Shown piece after piece: positions 35,615 through 44,640 of a stretch of DNA of 64,000 bases. Below the pieces are notes generated by a model. It was not told the DNA's origin and did no database searches. It saw only the letters and a list, made by a program, of their open reading frames with translations. Source of the stretch: JAABQG01 sp963726365 (GTDB taxonomy: Bacteria; Pseudomonadota; Gammaproteobacteria; Burkholderiales; Burkholderiaceae_C); the NCBI GenBank assembly GCA_963726365.1, contig CAVSCI010000019.1:1-64000 (forward strand), given 5' to 3'. The position numbers and the translations under genes are program-made. Within the stretch, counting starts at the first letter, position 1. Each line of letters starts with the position of its first letter.

Positions 35615-37554
35615 TCAGGTTGGCCGCAGCAGCCGCTGCGGCGCCAGCGCACGCGCGTGGCGCAGCGGCACGGGCAGGGGCTCGCCTTCCAGTTGTGCCG
35701 CCAGCAGCTCGCCGCACAGCACGGCCAGCGTCATGCCGCGCGCGCCCATGCCGGTGCTGACGAACAGGCCGGGCAGGGCGGTGGCGTCCGGTGCGCCGAC
35801 CACGGGCAGGCGGTCGGGCACGGTGCAGCGCACGGCGGCCCAGGCCTGGGCGGCGCCGCTGGCGATCTGCGGCGCCAGGGCAGCTGCACTGGCGGGCAGC
35901 AGCACGGCCAGCTTGGCGGCCACTTCATCGGTGTCGGCGTCGCGCAGCACGCTCTCGCGGCAGCCGCGTTCGAAGGTGGAGCCCAGCACCCAGCTGGGCG
36001 TGCCGTCCACCGGCACACCGGTGATGAAGTTGCCCAGCCCGTTGACCGGGAACGGCGGCAGCGGGTGCGGCGGCGCGGGCATCGGCCCCCACAGCAGTTG
36101 GCCGCGCAGGGGGTTGAGCGGCAGCGCAGGCGCGTCGGTGCTGGCCAGCAGGTCCAGGCTGTCAAAACCGGCCGCCACCACGACCAACGGCGCCTGCGCC
36201 AGCACCGTGCCGTCGGCGGCGAGGGCGGTCCAGCCGTCGCGATCGGCAGAGCCATCTTCGACTTGACCGCGCTCGCGTCGCAGCGTGGTCACGGCGGCGT
36301 TGCCGTGCCAGGTGATGTCGGGTGCCGCCAGCATCGCGGCCACCAGGGCGGGGGCGCGCACCCAGCCGCCGCGGGCGTGCCAGTGCGCGGGGCTGTCGTC
36401 GCTCAAGGCGGCCGCGCTGCGCTGGGCGGCATCGGCGCTTCGGCTCCAGGCGTGGCCGGGTGAGGCGGGGACCATCCAGGTGTCGGGCAGTTCGCGGCTG
36501 TCTTTCAGGCGCCGCTCCAGCACGCCGCAGGCGGACCAGGCCACGCCCTCGGGCAGCAGTTCGGCGGCCCGGGCTAGGGTGGCCATCACGCCGCTGCGGC
36601 TGAGCTGTGAGAGCAGCCGGTCGTCCGGCGAGACATGGGGCGCCACCACGCCCGCCGGCAGGCCGGATGCGCCCGCCGCCGGCGTGCCAGCGCGGTCCAG
36701 CACGGTAACCTGCCAGCCGCGCAGGGTCAGGCTGTACGCCGCCGAAGCCCCGGCCAGGCCCGCGCCGATGACGATGGCGCGCCGGTCGCTGCCAGCCCAG
36801 GGCGCCACCGGGGCCGGCTCGGGCCGGCGCGGGCTCCAGGGTGGGTCCCAGCGGCCGCGCAGGCAGTCGCGCTTGGGCGGCAGGCCGGGCGCTTTTTCGA
36901 CGATGAAGCCGTTTTGCGTTAGCGCATCGCGCACGCTGCGGGCGATGGTCCAGGTGGCCACGCGCGTGCCACGCCGGCACAGGTGGCTCACCGCCTTCAG
37001 CGTGTGCGGGCTCCCACATGTCGGGGTTCAGGGCCGGGGTGAAGCCGTCCAGATAGACAGAATCGGCCTCAAACCGCAGCTCGCGCAGCATCGTGCGCAC
37101 CTCGCCGATGCACAGCGTCAGCTGCACCCGGCCCTCGTCGAAGGCCAGGCGGTGAAAGCCCGGCAGCAGGCCGGCCCAGCGCTGGGCCAGTTCCTGCGCC
37201 AGCAGGGCCGAGTTCGGGGTAGGCGGCCACGCCGCGCAGCAGGTCGTCGGCCGTCGGGGGCCATGCCTCGATGGCCACGTAGTGCAGATGGCGCGGGCGC
37301 CTGCGGGTCGGCGCGCCAGGCCTGCCAGGTGGCGAGGAAGTTCAGGCCCAGGCCGAAGCCGGTTTCCAGAATGCGTCCAGCTTGGCGGCTTCGCGCCAGG
37401 CTTCGGGCAGGCCGCAGCCGCCCAGGAAGACATGGCGCGCCTGCGCCATGCCGCCCCGGCCGTCATCGCCATCGCCGCGGTAACGGTCGTTGAATCGGGG
37501 GTTGTGCGGGGTGCCGTCGGGCAGCCATTGCACCGGACTGGCGAATGCGGTCAT
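35615..37554 (-). CDS. mnmC: Bifunctional tRNA 5-methylaminomethyl-2-thiouridine synthesis protein MnmC, several frameshifts
   Basis: About 640 residues when frames are joined. The start TAFASPVQWLPDGTPHNPRFNDRYR and HVFLGGCGLPEAW, ILETGFGLGLNFLATW (SAM motif I) form the MnmD methyltransferase domain. FDEGRVQLTLCIGEVRTMLREL and VYLDGFTPALNPDMW (the D-G-F-x-P motif) end it. The C-terminal FAD oxidoreductase starts AIVIGAGLAGASAAYSL and is intact over about 400 residues. Frame changes occur at about 37385, 37300, 37215 and 37010, all in the methyltransferase half. The enzyme makes mnm5s2U34 in tRNAs for Lys, Glu and Gln. Such a conserved gene is unlikely to be dead; sequence errors are suspected. 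Confidence 0.85.
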
Positions 37555-37589
37555 TCAGGCTGGGCGCGTCAGCGCCGGGGGCGGGGTCT

Positions 37590-37862
37590 TCAGGCCGTCG
37601 GCGGCACGTAGCCTTGCGCGGCATCGGCGCCGTCCCCGAAAAAATGGTTTTCCATCTGGCGCGCCAGGTACTGGCGGGCACGCGCGTCGGCCAGGTTCAG
37701 GCGGTTTTCATTGACCAGCATGGTCTGGTGCTTGAGCCAGGCGGCCCAGGCCTCCTTGCTGACGCTTTCCCAGATGCGCTTGCCCAAGTCGCCAGGGTAG
37801 GGCGGGAAGTCGAGGCCTTCGGCTTCCTTGCCGAGCTTGATGCATTGAACGGTGCGTGCCAT
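37590..37862 (-). CDS. yggX: Fe(2+)-trafficking/oxidative damage protection protein YggX
   Basis: This 90-residue protein has the full-length YggX sequence: MARTVQCIKLGKEAEGLDFPPYPGDLGKRIWESVSKEAW, with the conserved Cys 7, then KHQTMLVNENRLNLADARARQYL and QMENHFFG. It protects iron-sulfur enzymes against oxidants and may carry iron. It lies 35 bp upstream of mnmC in the same direction. No upstream Fur or Sox box was recognised. Confidence 0.93.
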   Translation of the reverse strand: MARTVQCIKLGKEAEGLDFPPYPGDLGKRIWESVSKEAWAAWLKHQTMLVNENRLNLADARARQYLARQMENHFFGDGADAAQGYVPPTA

Positions 37863-37982
37863 GGGAGCCTTTGAAGAGTTGTCGGCAAGTCATGCCGCGA
37901 GGGCTCGACTTTATCAAGCTTTCCAAAGCCGTGGCCGGCGCCATCACGGCCCGGCCACTCTGTGGGGTGATCCTGACGGGCT

Positions 37983-38061
37983 TCAGGCCGCCTGCGCGGC
38001 GCTGGCTTCATTCGCCGCGCTCGCCGTATGGGCCTTGATCTCCCGGCTGGCGGCGCGACAA
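37983..38061 (-). pseudogene. azoR: Displaced original 3' end of azoR
   Basis: Read on the minus strand this gives REIKAHTASAANEASAAQAA and a stop. The first 13-14 residues equal the last conserved residues of the azoR gene at 39.9-40.5 kb. The tail ASAAQAA is a natural C terminus of such azoreductases. This fragment thus looks like the end that azoR had before a 1.8-kb segment entered. The shared DNA is the 52-bp direct repeat described below. Confidence 0.75.
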
Positions 38062-38261
38062 CGACTAGGACAGAGAGCACGTGAGTACGGGCGCTACTTC
38101 GGCATACAGACCTTGGGGGCGGCCACCAACATGCTCGTTTATTTCGTGGCCCTACTTGCCTTTCCTCCCCGGATGCGCTGGCTCGTAGTTGCGCTGGCGC
38201 TTGGGGCGGCCGTAGGCCTGCTGGTAACTACAGCGGATCGAAGCGATGGGTTTTCAAGTAG
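38056..38261 (+). pseudogene. gtrA C-terminal remnant, frameshifted
   Basis: Only the second half of a GtrA-family membrane protein remains: YGRYFGIQTLGAATNMLVYF, then ALALGAAVGLLV, and after a one-base frame change at about 38227, NYSGSKRWVFK and a TAG stop at 38259-38261. GtrA proteins are four-helix membrane proteins that help move bactoprenyl-linked glucose or other sugars. The upstream half is replaced by the azoR repeat at 38004-38061. It is therefore cut exactly at the junction and should be inactive. Confidence 0.75.
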
Positions 38262-38281
38262 CAGTGACCAGTCGCGCTCTC

Positions 38282-39723
38282 ATGCCACAGGGGACACCTT
38301 CAAACGAAATCCGGCAGATCGGCTTCTCTGGTCTGGCCGCAATGTTCAGCCTCGCTCTCCTGCTTTGTTGGCCGGTCATATACAATGGCTTTCCCCTCGT
38401 GTTCAGTGACACCGGGACTTACATAGGCTCGGGCATCGAGCGCTTCATCCCAAGAGACCGGCTGGTGTTCTATGGCGCTCTGATTGCGGCCGCATCGAAC
38501 TTCGGTGGCTTGGCGACCGTCGTCCTGCTTCAATCCATATCCGTCGCTTACGTCACCTTGCTCTTTTTTGACTGGATCGCGCCACACGCTCCGCGTGCGG
38601 CCAAGGGTATCGCGCTCACAGGCGTTGCGCTAATGACGCCCGTCGCTTGGCTGACGAGCTGGTTGATGCCAGACGTGTTCGGGGGCCTGATGGTACCCAT
38701 CGTGCTGCTGCTCGTCTTCGCCTTCGACGCACTCGGCCTCGGACAACGCGCCTGGTTGGCAATTCTTTTGGCGGTAGCACTGCTCGTACACACCGGCAAC
38801 CTACTTTTCTTTGCAGGATTGCTGGTCCTGGTTTTTGCAATCGGATCACTGGTGCGCTTACGCCTACAATGGCGTGGAGTCGCTCTAGCAGCGCTGATCG
38901 GCACCACCTCGGTGCTCCTGAGTATGTTGCCCAACGTCAAAGCCCATGGCCGCTGGACGATCAACCCCGGCTCGCAGGCCTTCCTGGCGGCACGCCTGGT
39001 CGGCGATGGTTTGATGAAGCCCTATCTCGAGCAGCATTGTCCGATCACGCCGGATCTGCCGCTGTGCGGACAATCAGACCAACTGGCAGGAATGACCAAC
39101 AACAATTTTCTCTGGAATGAGCTATCTCTGGGCGACACGACCGGCGCCTGGGACCGCAATGCTGTGGCATACCAGGCGCTGAACGCCGCGGTCATCAGAG
39201 AGAATGCAGGCACTTGGCTCGCGCGGCCGCTGCGAACACGCTCGCACTGCTCGCGCGTACGCAACTCGGCGCCGATCGACTCGACCACAACCTTGGGAGC
39301 TATGCATCCAAGGACACATCAGAGGCGAGTCATATTGCGAGACTTCTCCCCGGCGAGTACCCGCGGTTCCTGGCAGCGCGCCAGCAGGCGGGGCAACTGC
39401 ATCTGGGAATGCTGAACACACTGCACTTTTGGTGGACCTGGGCTTCGTATGCTTTGTTAGCAATGGCAGCCTTCGCGGCACAGCGCACCAGGAACACAAA
39501 GGCTCTTGTGGTAATCGGCGTGATTGCGGCGGCACTGATCTTGAACGCGGCGGTTCATGGTAGCCTTTCCGGGGTGTATACGCGCTATCAGGTCAAGGTC
39601 ACATGGCTGGCGACGCTGGCCGCGTTTGCAGCGCTGATCGCAATGTGGAGCGGAGTGAATGGATCAAGGCGCCGACACGATCTCGGCGCGTCAAAGGGAT
39701 CAGCGGCCAATTTTAACGAGTGA
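38282..39723 (+). CDS. Multi-spanning membrane protein of unknown function, one frameshift
   Basis: About 480 residues in two frames with around 10 membrane helices. The most N-terminal part, FSLALLLCWPVIYNGFPLVFSDTGTYIGSG, has a Y-N-G-x-P-L-x-F-x-D-T-x-x-Y motif. Similar motifs occur in uncharacterised, possibly glycosyltransferase-like membrane proteins encoded next to gtrA. The frame breaks at about 39214 (TWLAR continues as AAAANTLALL); the second part runs to GSAANFNE. The start ATG 38282 was chosen because it is 21 bp after the gtrA stop; ATG 38246 would overlap gtrA. A sugar-lipid role is only suggested by the gtrA neighbour. Confidence 0.65.
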
Positions 39724-39776
39724 CGCCTGATATGACTGTCGCGCTCGACGCGAACAAACACGATGTGGAGGCGTCA
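39721..39776. other. Inverted repeat after the membrane protein gene
   Basis: Perfect 8-bp arms TGACGCCT (39721-39728) and AGGCGTCA (39769-39776) with a 40-base loop. The first arm contains the stop codon of the membrane-protein gene. It may be a weak terminator or part of the end of the inserted segment; no T-run follows. Confidence 0.4.
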
Positions 39777-39791
39777 GTCGGCTGATACACC

Positions 39792-40489
39792 TCACTGAGG
39801 TAGCACTATCCGTCGAAGCACTCTGCCTCCCGCGCAGCGCGCTTGCAGGAAGGAATCGGCTTCATTCGCCGCGCTTGCCGTATGGGCCTTGATCTCCCGG
39901 CTGGCGGCGGACAAGGCCTGCGCACGGGCAGCTTCGCCCATGGCCAGGCCTTCGGCGCGCACGAAACGCACATCGGTCATGCCGAGAAAGCCCAGCACCG
40001 TCTGCAGGTAGCTTTCCTGGTGCTCCATGGCACGACCAGCCTCACTGGTGGAATACGCGCCGCCACGGGTGGACGCGACGATCACGGTCTTGCCGGTGGC
40101 CAGGCCCTTGGGGCCCTTGTCGGTGTAGGTGAAGGTGCGCCCGGGCTGGGCAATGCGGTCGATCCAGGCCTTGAGCTGGCTGGGGATGGAGAAGTTGTAC
40201 AGCGGAGCGCCGATCACGACCACGTCGGCGGCCAGCAACTGTGCCACCAGCTTTTCCGAGACAGCGTTTTCACGCTTGTTGCGCGTCGGTCAGGGGCTGC
40301 GCGCCGGGGGCGCTGCGAAAACCGAGGGCGTCGGCCGACAGGTGGCTCGGCGCGTCCAGCGCTAGGTCCAGGTAATCGACGACGGTGCCCGGGTGGCCTG
40401 GCACGCCATTGGGCGACGATGTCCTGGGTGAGCTGGCGCGAAACGGAGTTGGCGGCAAGGATGCTGGAGTCGATGTGAAGCAGTTTCAT
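39792..40489 (-). CDS. azoR: FMN-dependent NADH-azoreductase with replaced C terminus and two frameshifts
   Basis: About 225 residues over three frames. MKLLHIDSSILAANSVSRQL is the AzoR start. VVDYLDLALDAPSHLSADALG follows in the next frame. LLAADVVVIGAPLYNFSIPSQLKAWIDRI (FMN-site loop), VIVASTRGGAYST and RFVRAEGLAMG are in the third. Extra bases at about 40400 and 40280 break the frame. The last 21 residues (DSFLQARCAGG...IVLPQ) come from the inserted segment, not from the azoreductase. The enzyme reduces quinones and azo compounds with NADH. It is divergent from a LysR-type regulator gene that probably controls it. Confidence 0.8.
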
Positions 40490-40585
40490 GGGGTGTCCTT
40501 TACGGGGGTGGAGTCGCGGTTTGCGACCATGGACTGAAGTATGATGGTCAATCCATTGATTGATAAGATGCCAGTATTGCGATAG

Positions 40586-40607
40586 ATTGTCTCGCCAATA
40601 GAACAAT
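40586..40607. promoter_or_regulatory. Candidate LysR-type box between azoR and its regulator
   Basis: ATTGT-N12-ACAAT in the 135-bp divergent region, surrounded by AT-rich DNA. It includes a T-N11-A match as needed for LysR-type binding. It lies 18 bp upstream of the regulator's chosen ATG and about 100 bp upstream of azoR. Confidence 0.45.
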
Positions 40608-40624
40608 AGATGCAGGTGACCCGG

Positions 40625-41539
40625 ATGCAGGATCTCAACGACATGCTTTTCTTTGCCGAGGTGGTGGAGCGCGGCGGCTTTGCCGCTGCCGGCCGAACCC
40701 TGGGCGTGCCCAAGTCGCGCCTGTCGCGCCGCGTGGCCGAGCTGGAAGGGCGCCTCGGGGTGCGTCTGCTGCAACGCACCACGCGCCGGCTCTCGCTCAC
40801 CGACGTGGGCGCGCAGTATCTGCGGCACTGTGTGGCGGTCCGGGAAGAGGCCGAGGCGGCGGCCGACGTGGTGGCCCTGGTTCACTCCGAACCGCGCGGC
40901 ACCCTGCGCGTGAGTTGCCCGGTCACGCTGGCCCAGACCGTGGTGGGCGCCTTGCTGCCGCGATTCATGGCCTTGTACCCGCTGGTTCGCGTGGAAATGC
41001 AGGTGAGCAACCGGGCCGTGAACCTGGTGGAGGAGGGCATCGACGTGGCCTTGCGCGTGCGCCCGACGCTGGAGGACAGTGGCAGCCTCGTGATCAAGCC
41101 GCTGGGCATCAGCCAGGGTCTGCTGGTCGGCAGCCCCGCCCAGCTGGCGCGCCAGGGCCGCCCCGCCACGCCGCAGGACCTGGCCCGGCTGGACACCCTG
41201 TCGATGGCGGTGAACGACGGTCGCGCTGCCGTGCGGCTGTTTGGGCCCGACGGAGCGACCCACGAGTGGGCGCACCAGCCCCGCTTGGTGGCCGATGACT
41301 TGCTGACACTCAAATTCGCGGTGCTGAGCGGCATTGGCGTCGGGGTGCTGCCTGACTACATGTGCCGCGCCGAAATTCAGGCCCGATTGCTGGTGCCCGT
41401 GCTGCCGGGCTGGAATCCCGCGCCCGGGCGCGTGCACGCGGTGTTCGCCTCGCGCCGCGGCCTGGCACCGGCGGTACGGCGCTTCCTGGACTTCCTGGGT
41501 GAACACATCGGGAATACCGTGCCGGGGGAACCTCGGTGA
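40625..41539 (+). CDS. LysR family transcriptional regulator
   Basis: 304 residues. The N-terminal winged helix (MLFFAEVVERGGFAAAGRTLGVPKSRLSRRVAELEGRLGVRLLQRTTRRLSLTDVG) is followed by the effector-binding domain (GTLRVSCPVTLAQTVVGALLPRF onward). The ATG at 40625 has AGGTG 6 bp before it; a further ATG at 40610 is possible. It belongs to the group that activates quinone- or electrophile-inducible oxidoreductases. It is divergent from azoR and shares a candidate box with it. The last copy-less stretch to dsbB is non-coding. Confidence 0.9.
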   Translation: MQDLNDMLFFAEVVERGGFAAAGRTLGVPKSRLSRRVAELEGRLGVRLLQRTTRRLSLTDVGAQYLRHCVAVREEAEAAADVVALVHSEPRGTLRVSCPVTLAQTVVGALLPRFMALYPLVRVEMQVSNRAVNLVEEGIDVALRVRPTLEDSGSLVIKPLGISQGLLVGSPAQLARQGRPATPQDLARLDTLSMAVNDGRAAVRLFGPDGATHEWAHQPRLVADDLLTLKFAVLSGIGVGVLPDYMCRAEIQARLLVPVLPGWNPAPGRVHAVFASRRGLAPAVRRFLDFLGEHIGNTVPGEPR

Positions 41540-41894
41540 TCAGCCCGCCAACAGCGCCTTAGGGGTGCCTTGCACGACGGTGCCAGGGCTCCTTTTCAGA
41601 AAATAGTCGAAAGTGCCATTCTCCAGCGTCGAACGGTCATGTGCCGCTATGGTTTCAGGATCCATGGAGGTCTGGCACCGGGTGCGCCCGGGCGTTCCCG
41701 ACCCGCGCGCGGCGGGCTCCAGCATGATCGGGCCGATCACCTTGCGGGAACTAAACCCGGCACCCGCAACTCAAGCCTGTGCCGCCGAACGGGAAGAAGC
41801 GCAGTGTCCTGCGCAACAATCCAGGGTTCCCGGTTTGCGTGAAGTCGCAAGCGGGTGACGACAGCGCGCTCAGCCCGCAATTTTTGGAAGCTTG
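41540..41894. other. Non-coding interval before dsbB
   Basis: 355 bp without a gene. It holds the 40-bp repeat copy at 41621-41662, a short GC-rich hairpin (CCCGCGCGCGGCGGG) at about 41700, and a GGAAG ribosome site before dsbB. A hydrophilic stretch encoding about 90 residues at 41570-41842 lacks a start signal and coding bias. Confidence 0.5.
41621..41662 (+). repeat. 40-bp dispersed repeat, copy 6
   Basis: CTCCAGCGTCGAACGGTCAT, then GTGCCGCTATGGTTTCAGGA, then TC. It is the copy closest to the consensus and is preceded by a short AT-rich stretch (GAAAATAGTCGAAAG). Confidence 0.8.
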
Positions 41895-42407
41895 ATGATT
41901 TCTCTGACCTGGTTTGAAACCTATCCCCGGCGCCTGTTCGCCGCCCTGTGCCTTGCCTGCCTGGCCATGCTGGCCTTCGGCCTGTACCTGCAGCACGTCG
42001 TGGGGCTCAACCCGTGCCCGATGTGCATCGTGCAGCGGTACGCGCTGATGCTCGTCGCCACTGTGGCCGGACTGACGGCGCTCAGCGGCCGGCGACCGGT
42101 GCACCTGGGCGGCGCGGTGCTGCTGGTGGCGGTCGCTGGCTTCGGCGGCTTTACCGCAGCGCGGCAGTCCTGGCTGCAGTGGTACCCGCCCGAGGTGGTG
42201 AACTGCGGACGTGACTTCTACGGAATGATCGAGACCTTTCCCCTGCAGCGCGTGCTGCCGATGATCTTCAAGGGCAGCGGCGACTGCAGCAAGATCGACT
42301 GGACCTTTCTCGGCGGCACGCTGGCCAACTGGTCGCTCGTCGTTTTCACCGGCATCCTGATCCTGGCGCTGGTGATGACCTGGCGCACCGTCCGCGCGTC
42401 GCGCTGA
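41895..42407 (+). CDS. dsbB: Disulfide bond formation protein B
   Basis: 170 residues with four membrane helices. The first periplasmic loop has CPMC (Cys 41 and 44), which reoxidises with ubiquinone. The second loop has Cys 104 and Cys 131, which exchange with DsbA. Motif IVQRYALM follows the CxxC as in other DsbB proteins. The ATG at 41895 has GGAAG before it. It is convergent with the ParA-like gene (3-bp gap). Confidence 0.92.
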   Translation: MISLTWFETYPRRLFAALCLACLAMLAFGLYLQHVVGLNPCPMCIVQRYALMLVATVAGLTALSGRRPVHLGGAVLLVAVAGFGGFTAARQSWLQWYPPEVVNCGRDFYGMIETFPLQRVLPMIFKGSGDCSKIDWTFLGGTLANWSLVVFTGILILALVMTWRTVRASR

Positions 42408-42410
42408 CGC

Positions 42411-43115
42411 CTAAAGCGGCAGCGTGTCCAGCATCTCGTAGGTGGATTTCAGCCAGGTCTTGACGCGCTGGCGCTCCAGCAGGCCCAGTGAATCCGGGCC
42501 GGTGCGGTTGTTGATGGCGGCCCAGAAGCTGGCGTTCTGCCGGTCGATCTTGCGCATGCTGGCCTCGTGCAGCTGGCCCAGCGTGGTCACGCGGGCACCG
42601 AGTGCCAGGGCGTTCTTCAATGCGGTGGATTGCTCCAGCTGCGAAAAATCCGAACCGCGCCCCAGGTTCTTGATCACCAGGTAGTTCGGCCCTTCCCCGT
42701 AGGTGTCGATCAGGCGCTGCAGCAGGTCCACCGAATCCTTGCCGGCATCGGCCAGATGCCAGAAATTGACGGTGATTCCCATGTCGGTAAGCACGGCAAT
42801 CAGGTCCGAATCCTTGACCCAGCGCGAAAGCGGCGCGGCGGTCTGCGCGGCCAGGTCCACGATCACGCTGGATTGCTGGCCGTCGGGCAAGGTCTCCTCG
42901 AAGGACCCCACGACCCGATCCAGTCCCTCGTAGCTGTCCACCACCACCGGCGAGGCGTAGTCGGCATAGAAGCGGGTGAAAGAGGTATGGGAGCGGTCGG
43001 TGTCGAAGCCGATGAAGGGCAGGCCCTTGTCGAGGTAGTACTGGGCCAGAACCCGTGCCGCGACCGATTTGCCCACGCCGCCTTTTTCGCCGCCGATGAA
43101 ATTGAGTGAACTCAT
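42411..43115 (-). CDS. ParA/MinD-like P-loop ATPase, orphan
   Basis: About 234 residues. The deviant Walker A is GGEKGGVGKSVAARVLAQYYLDKG, with the signature Lys (K-G-G-V-G-K-S), and GFDTDRSHTSF is the A' box. VIVDLAAQTAAPLSRW resembles the B region. No parB, type IV or chemotaxis genes are nearby, so the partner is unknown. Similar proteins are annotated as mobilisation or nucleotide-binding proteins. It is transcribed after argA with a 111-bp gap. Confidence 0.8.
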   Translation of the reverse strand: MSSLNFIGGEKGGVGKSVAARVLAQYYLDKGLPFIGFDTDRSHTSFTRFYADYASPVVVDSYEGLDRVVGSFEETLPDGQQSSVIVDLAAQTAAPLSRWVKDSDLIAVLTDMGITVNFWHLADAGKDSVDLLQRLIDTYGEGPNYLVIKNLGRGSDFSQLEQSTALKNALALGARVTTLGQLHEASMRKIDRQNASFWAAINNRTGPDSLGLLERQRVKTWLKSTYEMLDTLPL

Positions 43116-43226
43116 GTGTTTTTCCTGTGGTTGGCCCACGATGTTGAATGGATGGTTGGCTGCCGCCAGGGCTGCCTTGCAAGCTTGCCGCGAAACAGCA
43201 GCAAGAATCGTGCTCGGCGGCCCGGG

Positions 43227-44578
43227 TCAGCCCAGTTTCTTGACCAGCACCTGGCTCTTGCGGTCCCAGTTGTACTTGCGCTTTGCGCGCTTCGGGCAGC
43301 CAGTCGGGGTCGACCTGGACGAAACCGCGCTTGATGAACCAGTGCATGGTGCGCGTGGTCAGCACGAAGATGCTCTGCAGGCCCGGCCGCGCGGGCGCGC
43401 TGCTCGATGCGCTTGAGGACTTTCTCGCCATCGCCCTGGCCCTGACTCTGGGGTGACACGGTGAGGGCGGCCATTTCGGCCGTTCTGGCTTCGGGGTAGG
43501 GGTACAGCGCGGCGCAGGCAAAGATCACGCCGTCGTGCTCGATGATGGTGTAGTTGGCGGCGTCGCGTTCGATTTCGGTTCGGCTGCGCGTGACCAGGGT
43601 GCCATCCTTCTCGAAAGGCTCGATCAGGTGCAGGATGCCGCCCACATCGTCAGCCGTGGCTTCGCGCAGGCTCTCCAGTTTTTCGTCCACCACCATGGTG
43701 CCGATGCCGTCGTGCACATAGATCTCCAGCAACAGCGAGCCGTCCACCGAAAACGGAATGATGTGGCTGCGCTCGACGCCGGCCTTGCAGGCCTTGACGC
43801 AATGCTGGAGGTAAAACGCGGTGTCGGTCGGGCGCTGGCCCGGGTTGACACGGGCCAGCAGCTGCTCGGCGGCGGCCAGGGGCAATTCGGTGTCGATCGG
43901 GTTGTCCTCGCTCTCGGGTTCCTCGGGCTTGATGCGGATGCCTGGAATTTCAGTCACGAAAATCAGCTTGTCGGCCTGCAGGGCAATGGCCACGCTGGTG
44001 GCGACCTCTTCCATGGTCAGATTGAAGGCCTCGCCGGTGGGTGAAAAACCGAACGGTGACAGCAGCACCATGGCGCCCATGTCCAGCGTGCGGGTGATGC
44101 CGGCGACATCCACCTTGCGCACCAGGCCGGAGTGCTGGAAATCCACGCCGTCCAGGATCCCCACCGGCCGGGCGGTGATGAAGTTGCCGCTGATCACGCG
44201 CACGGTGGAGTCGGCCATCGGCGTGTTGGGCAGGCCCTGGCTGAAGGCGGCCTCGATCTCGTAGCGCAGCTGGCCTGCGGCCTCCTGCGCGCAGTCCAGC
44301 GCCACCTCGTCGGTGATGCGCATGCCGTGCGAATACCTGGCGGCGTGCCCCTTGGCCTGGAGTTGTTCGTTGACCTGCGGGCGAAAGCCGTGCACCAGCA
44401 CGATCTTCACGCCCATGCTCTGGATCATCGCCAGGTCCTGCGCCAGATGCTGCAGCTTGCCGGCCGCAATGGCCTCGCCACAGACCCCCACCACGAAGGT
44501 CTGGTTGCGGAACTTGTGGATGTAGGGCGCCACCGAGCGGAACAGCGGGACGAAGGTGAAATTGAAAACGGTGGACAT
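43227..44578 (-). CDS. argA: Amino-acid N-acetyltransferase (N-acetylglutamate synthase) ArgA, two frameshifts
   Basis: About 450 residues. The N-terminal amino-acid kinase-like domain (PYIHKFRNQTFVVGVCGEAI, VHGFRPQVNEQL, GMRITDEVALDC, MEEVATSVAIALQADKLIFVTE) is intact, as is the first part of the GNAT domain (IEHDGVIFACAALYPYPEARTAEMAALTV, with the acetyl-CoA loop SQGQGDG). The frame then changes at about 43388 (to GLQSIFVLTTRTMHWFIKRGF) and again at about 43285 (to KYNWDRKSQVLVKKLG, the family's normal C terminus). The enzyme makes N-acetylglutamate for arginine synthesis. Such a gene is likely essential in minimal medium, so the extra bases are most likely errors. Confidence 0.9.
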
Positions 44579-44640
44579 GGGCTTTGGCGCGACTCGGTGG
44601 CAGGATAATCGTCGATTCTCTACGAAGTTCCAACCCATCC

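Larger units (their letters stand above)
38004..39914. mobile_element. 1.8-kb foreign segment inserted in azoR, flanked by a 52-bp direct repeat
   Basis: 38004-38055 and 39858-39909 are identical except for one base (TC versus TT in the middle of GCCGCGCTCGCCGTATGGGC). A few more bases match with a 1-base offset. Between them lie a truncated gtrA gene and a large membrane-protein gene of visibly lower GC, with no integrase or transposase. The repeat is azoR coding sequence, so azoR was split and 52 bp were duplicated on insertion. A chimeric assembly could give the same picture. Confidence 0.65.

Noticed and set aside
38246..38281. An earlier start (ATG 38246) for the multi-spanning membrane protein
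   Set aside because: It would overlap the restored gtrA C terminus (NYSGSKRWVFK, stop at 38261), so the next ATG is preferred.
41570..41858. Two ~80-90-codon open frames after the LysR gene
   Set aside because: They overlap each other, cross the 40-bp repeat and have no recognisable protein character.
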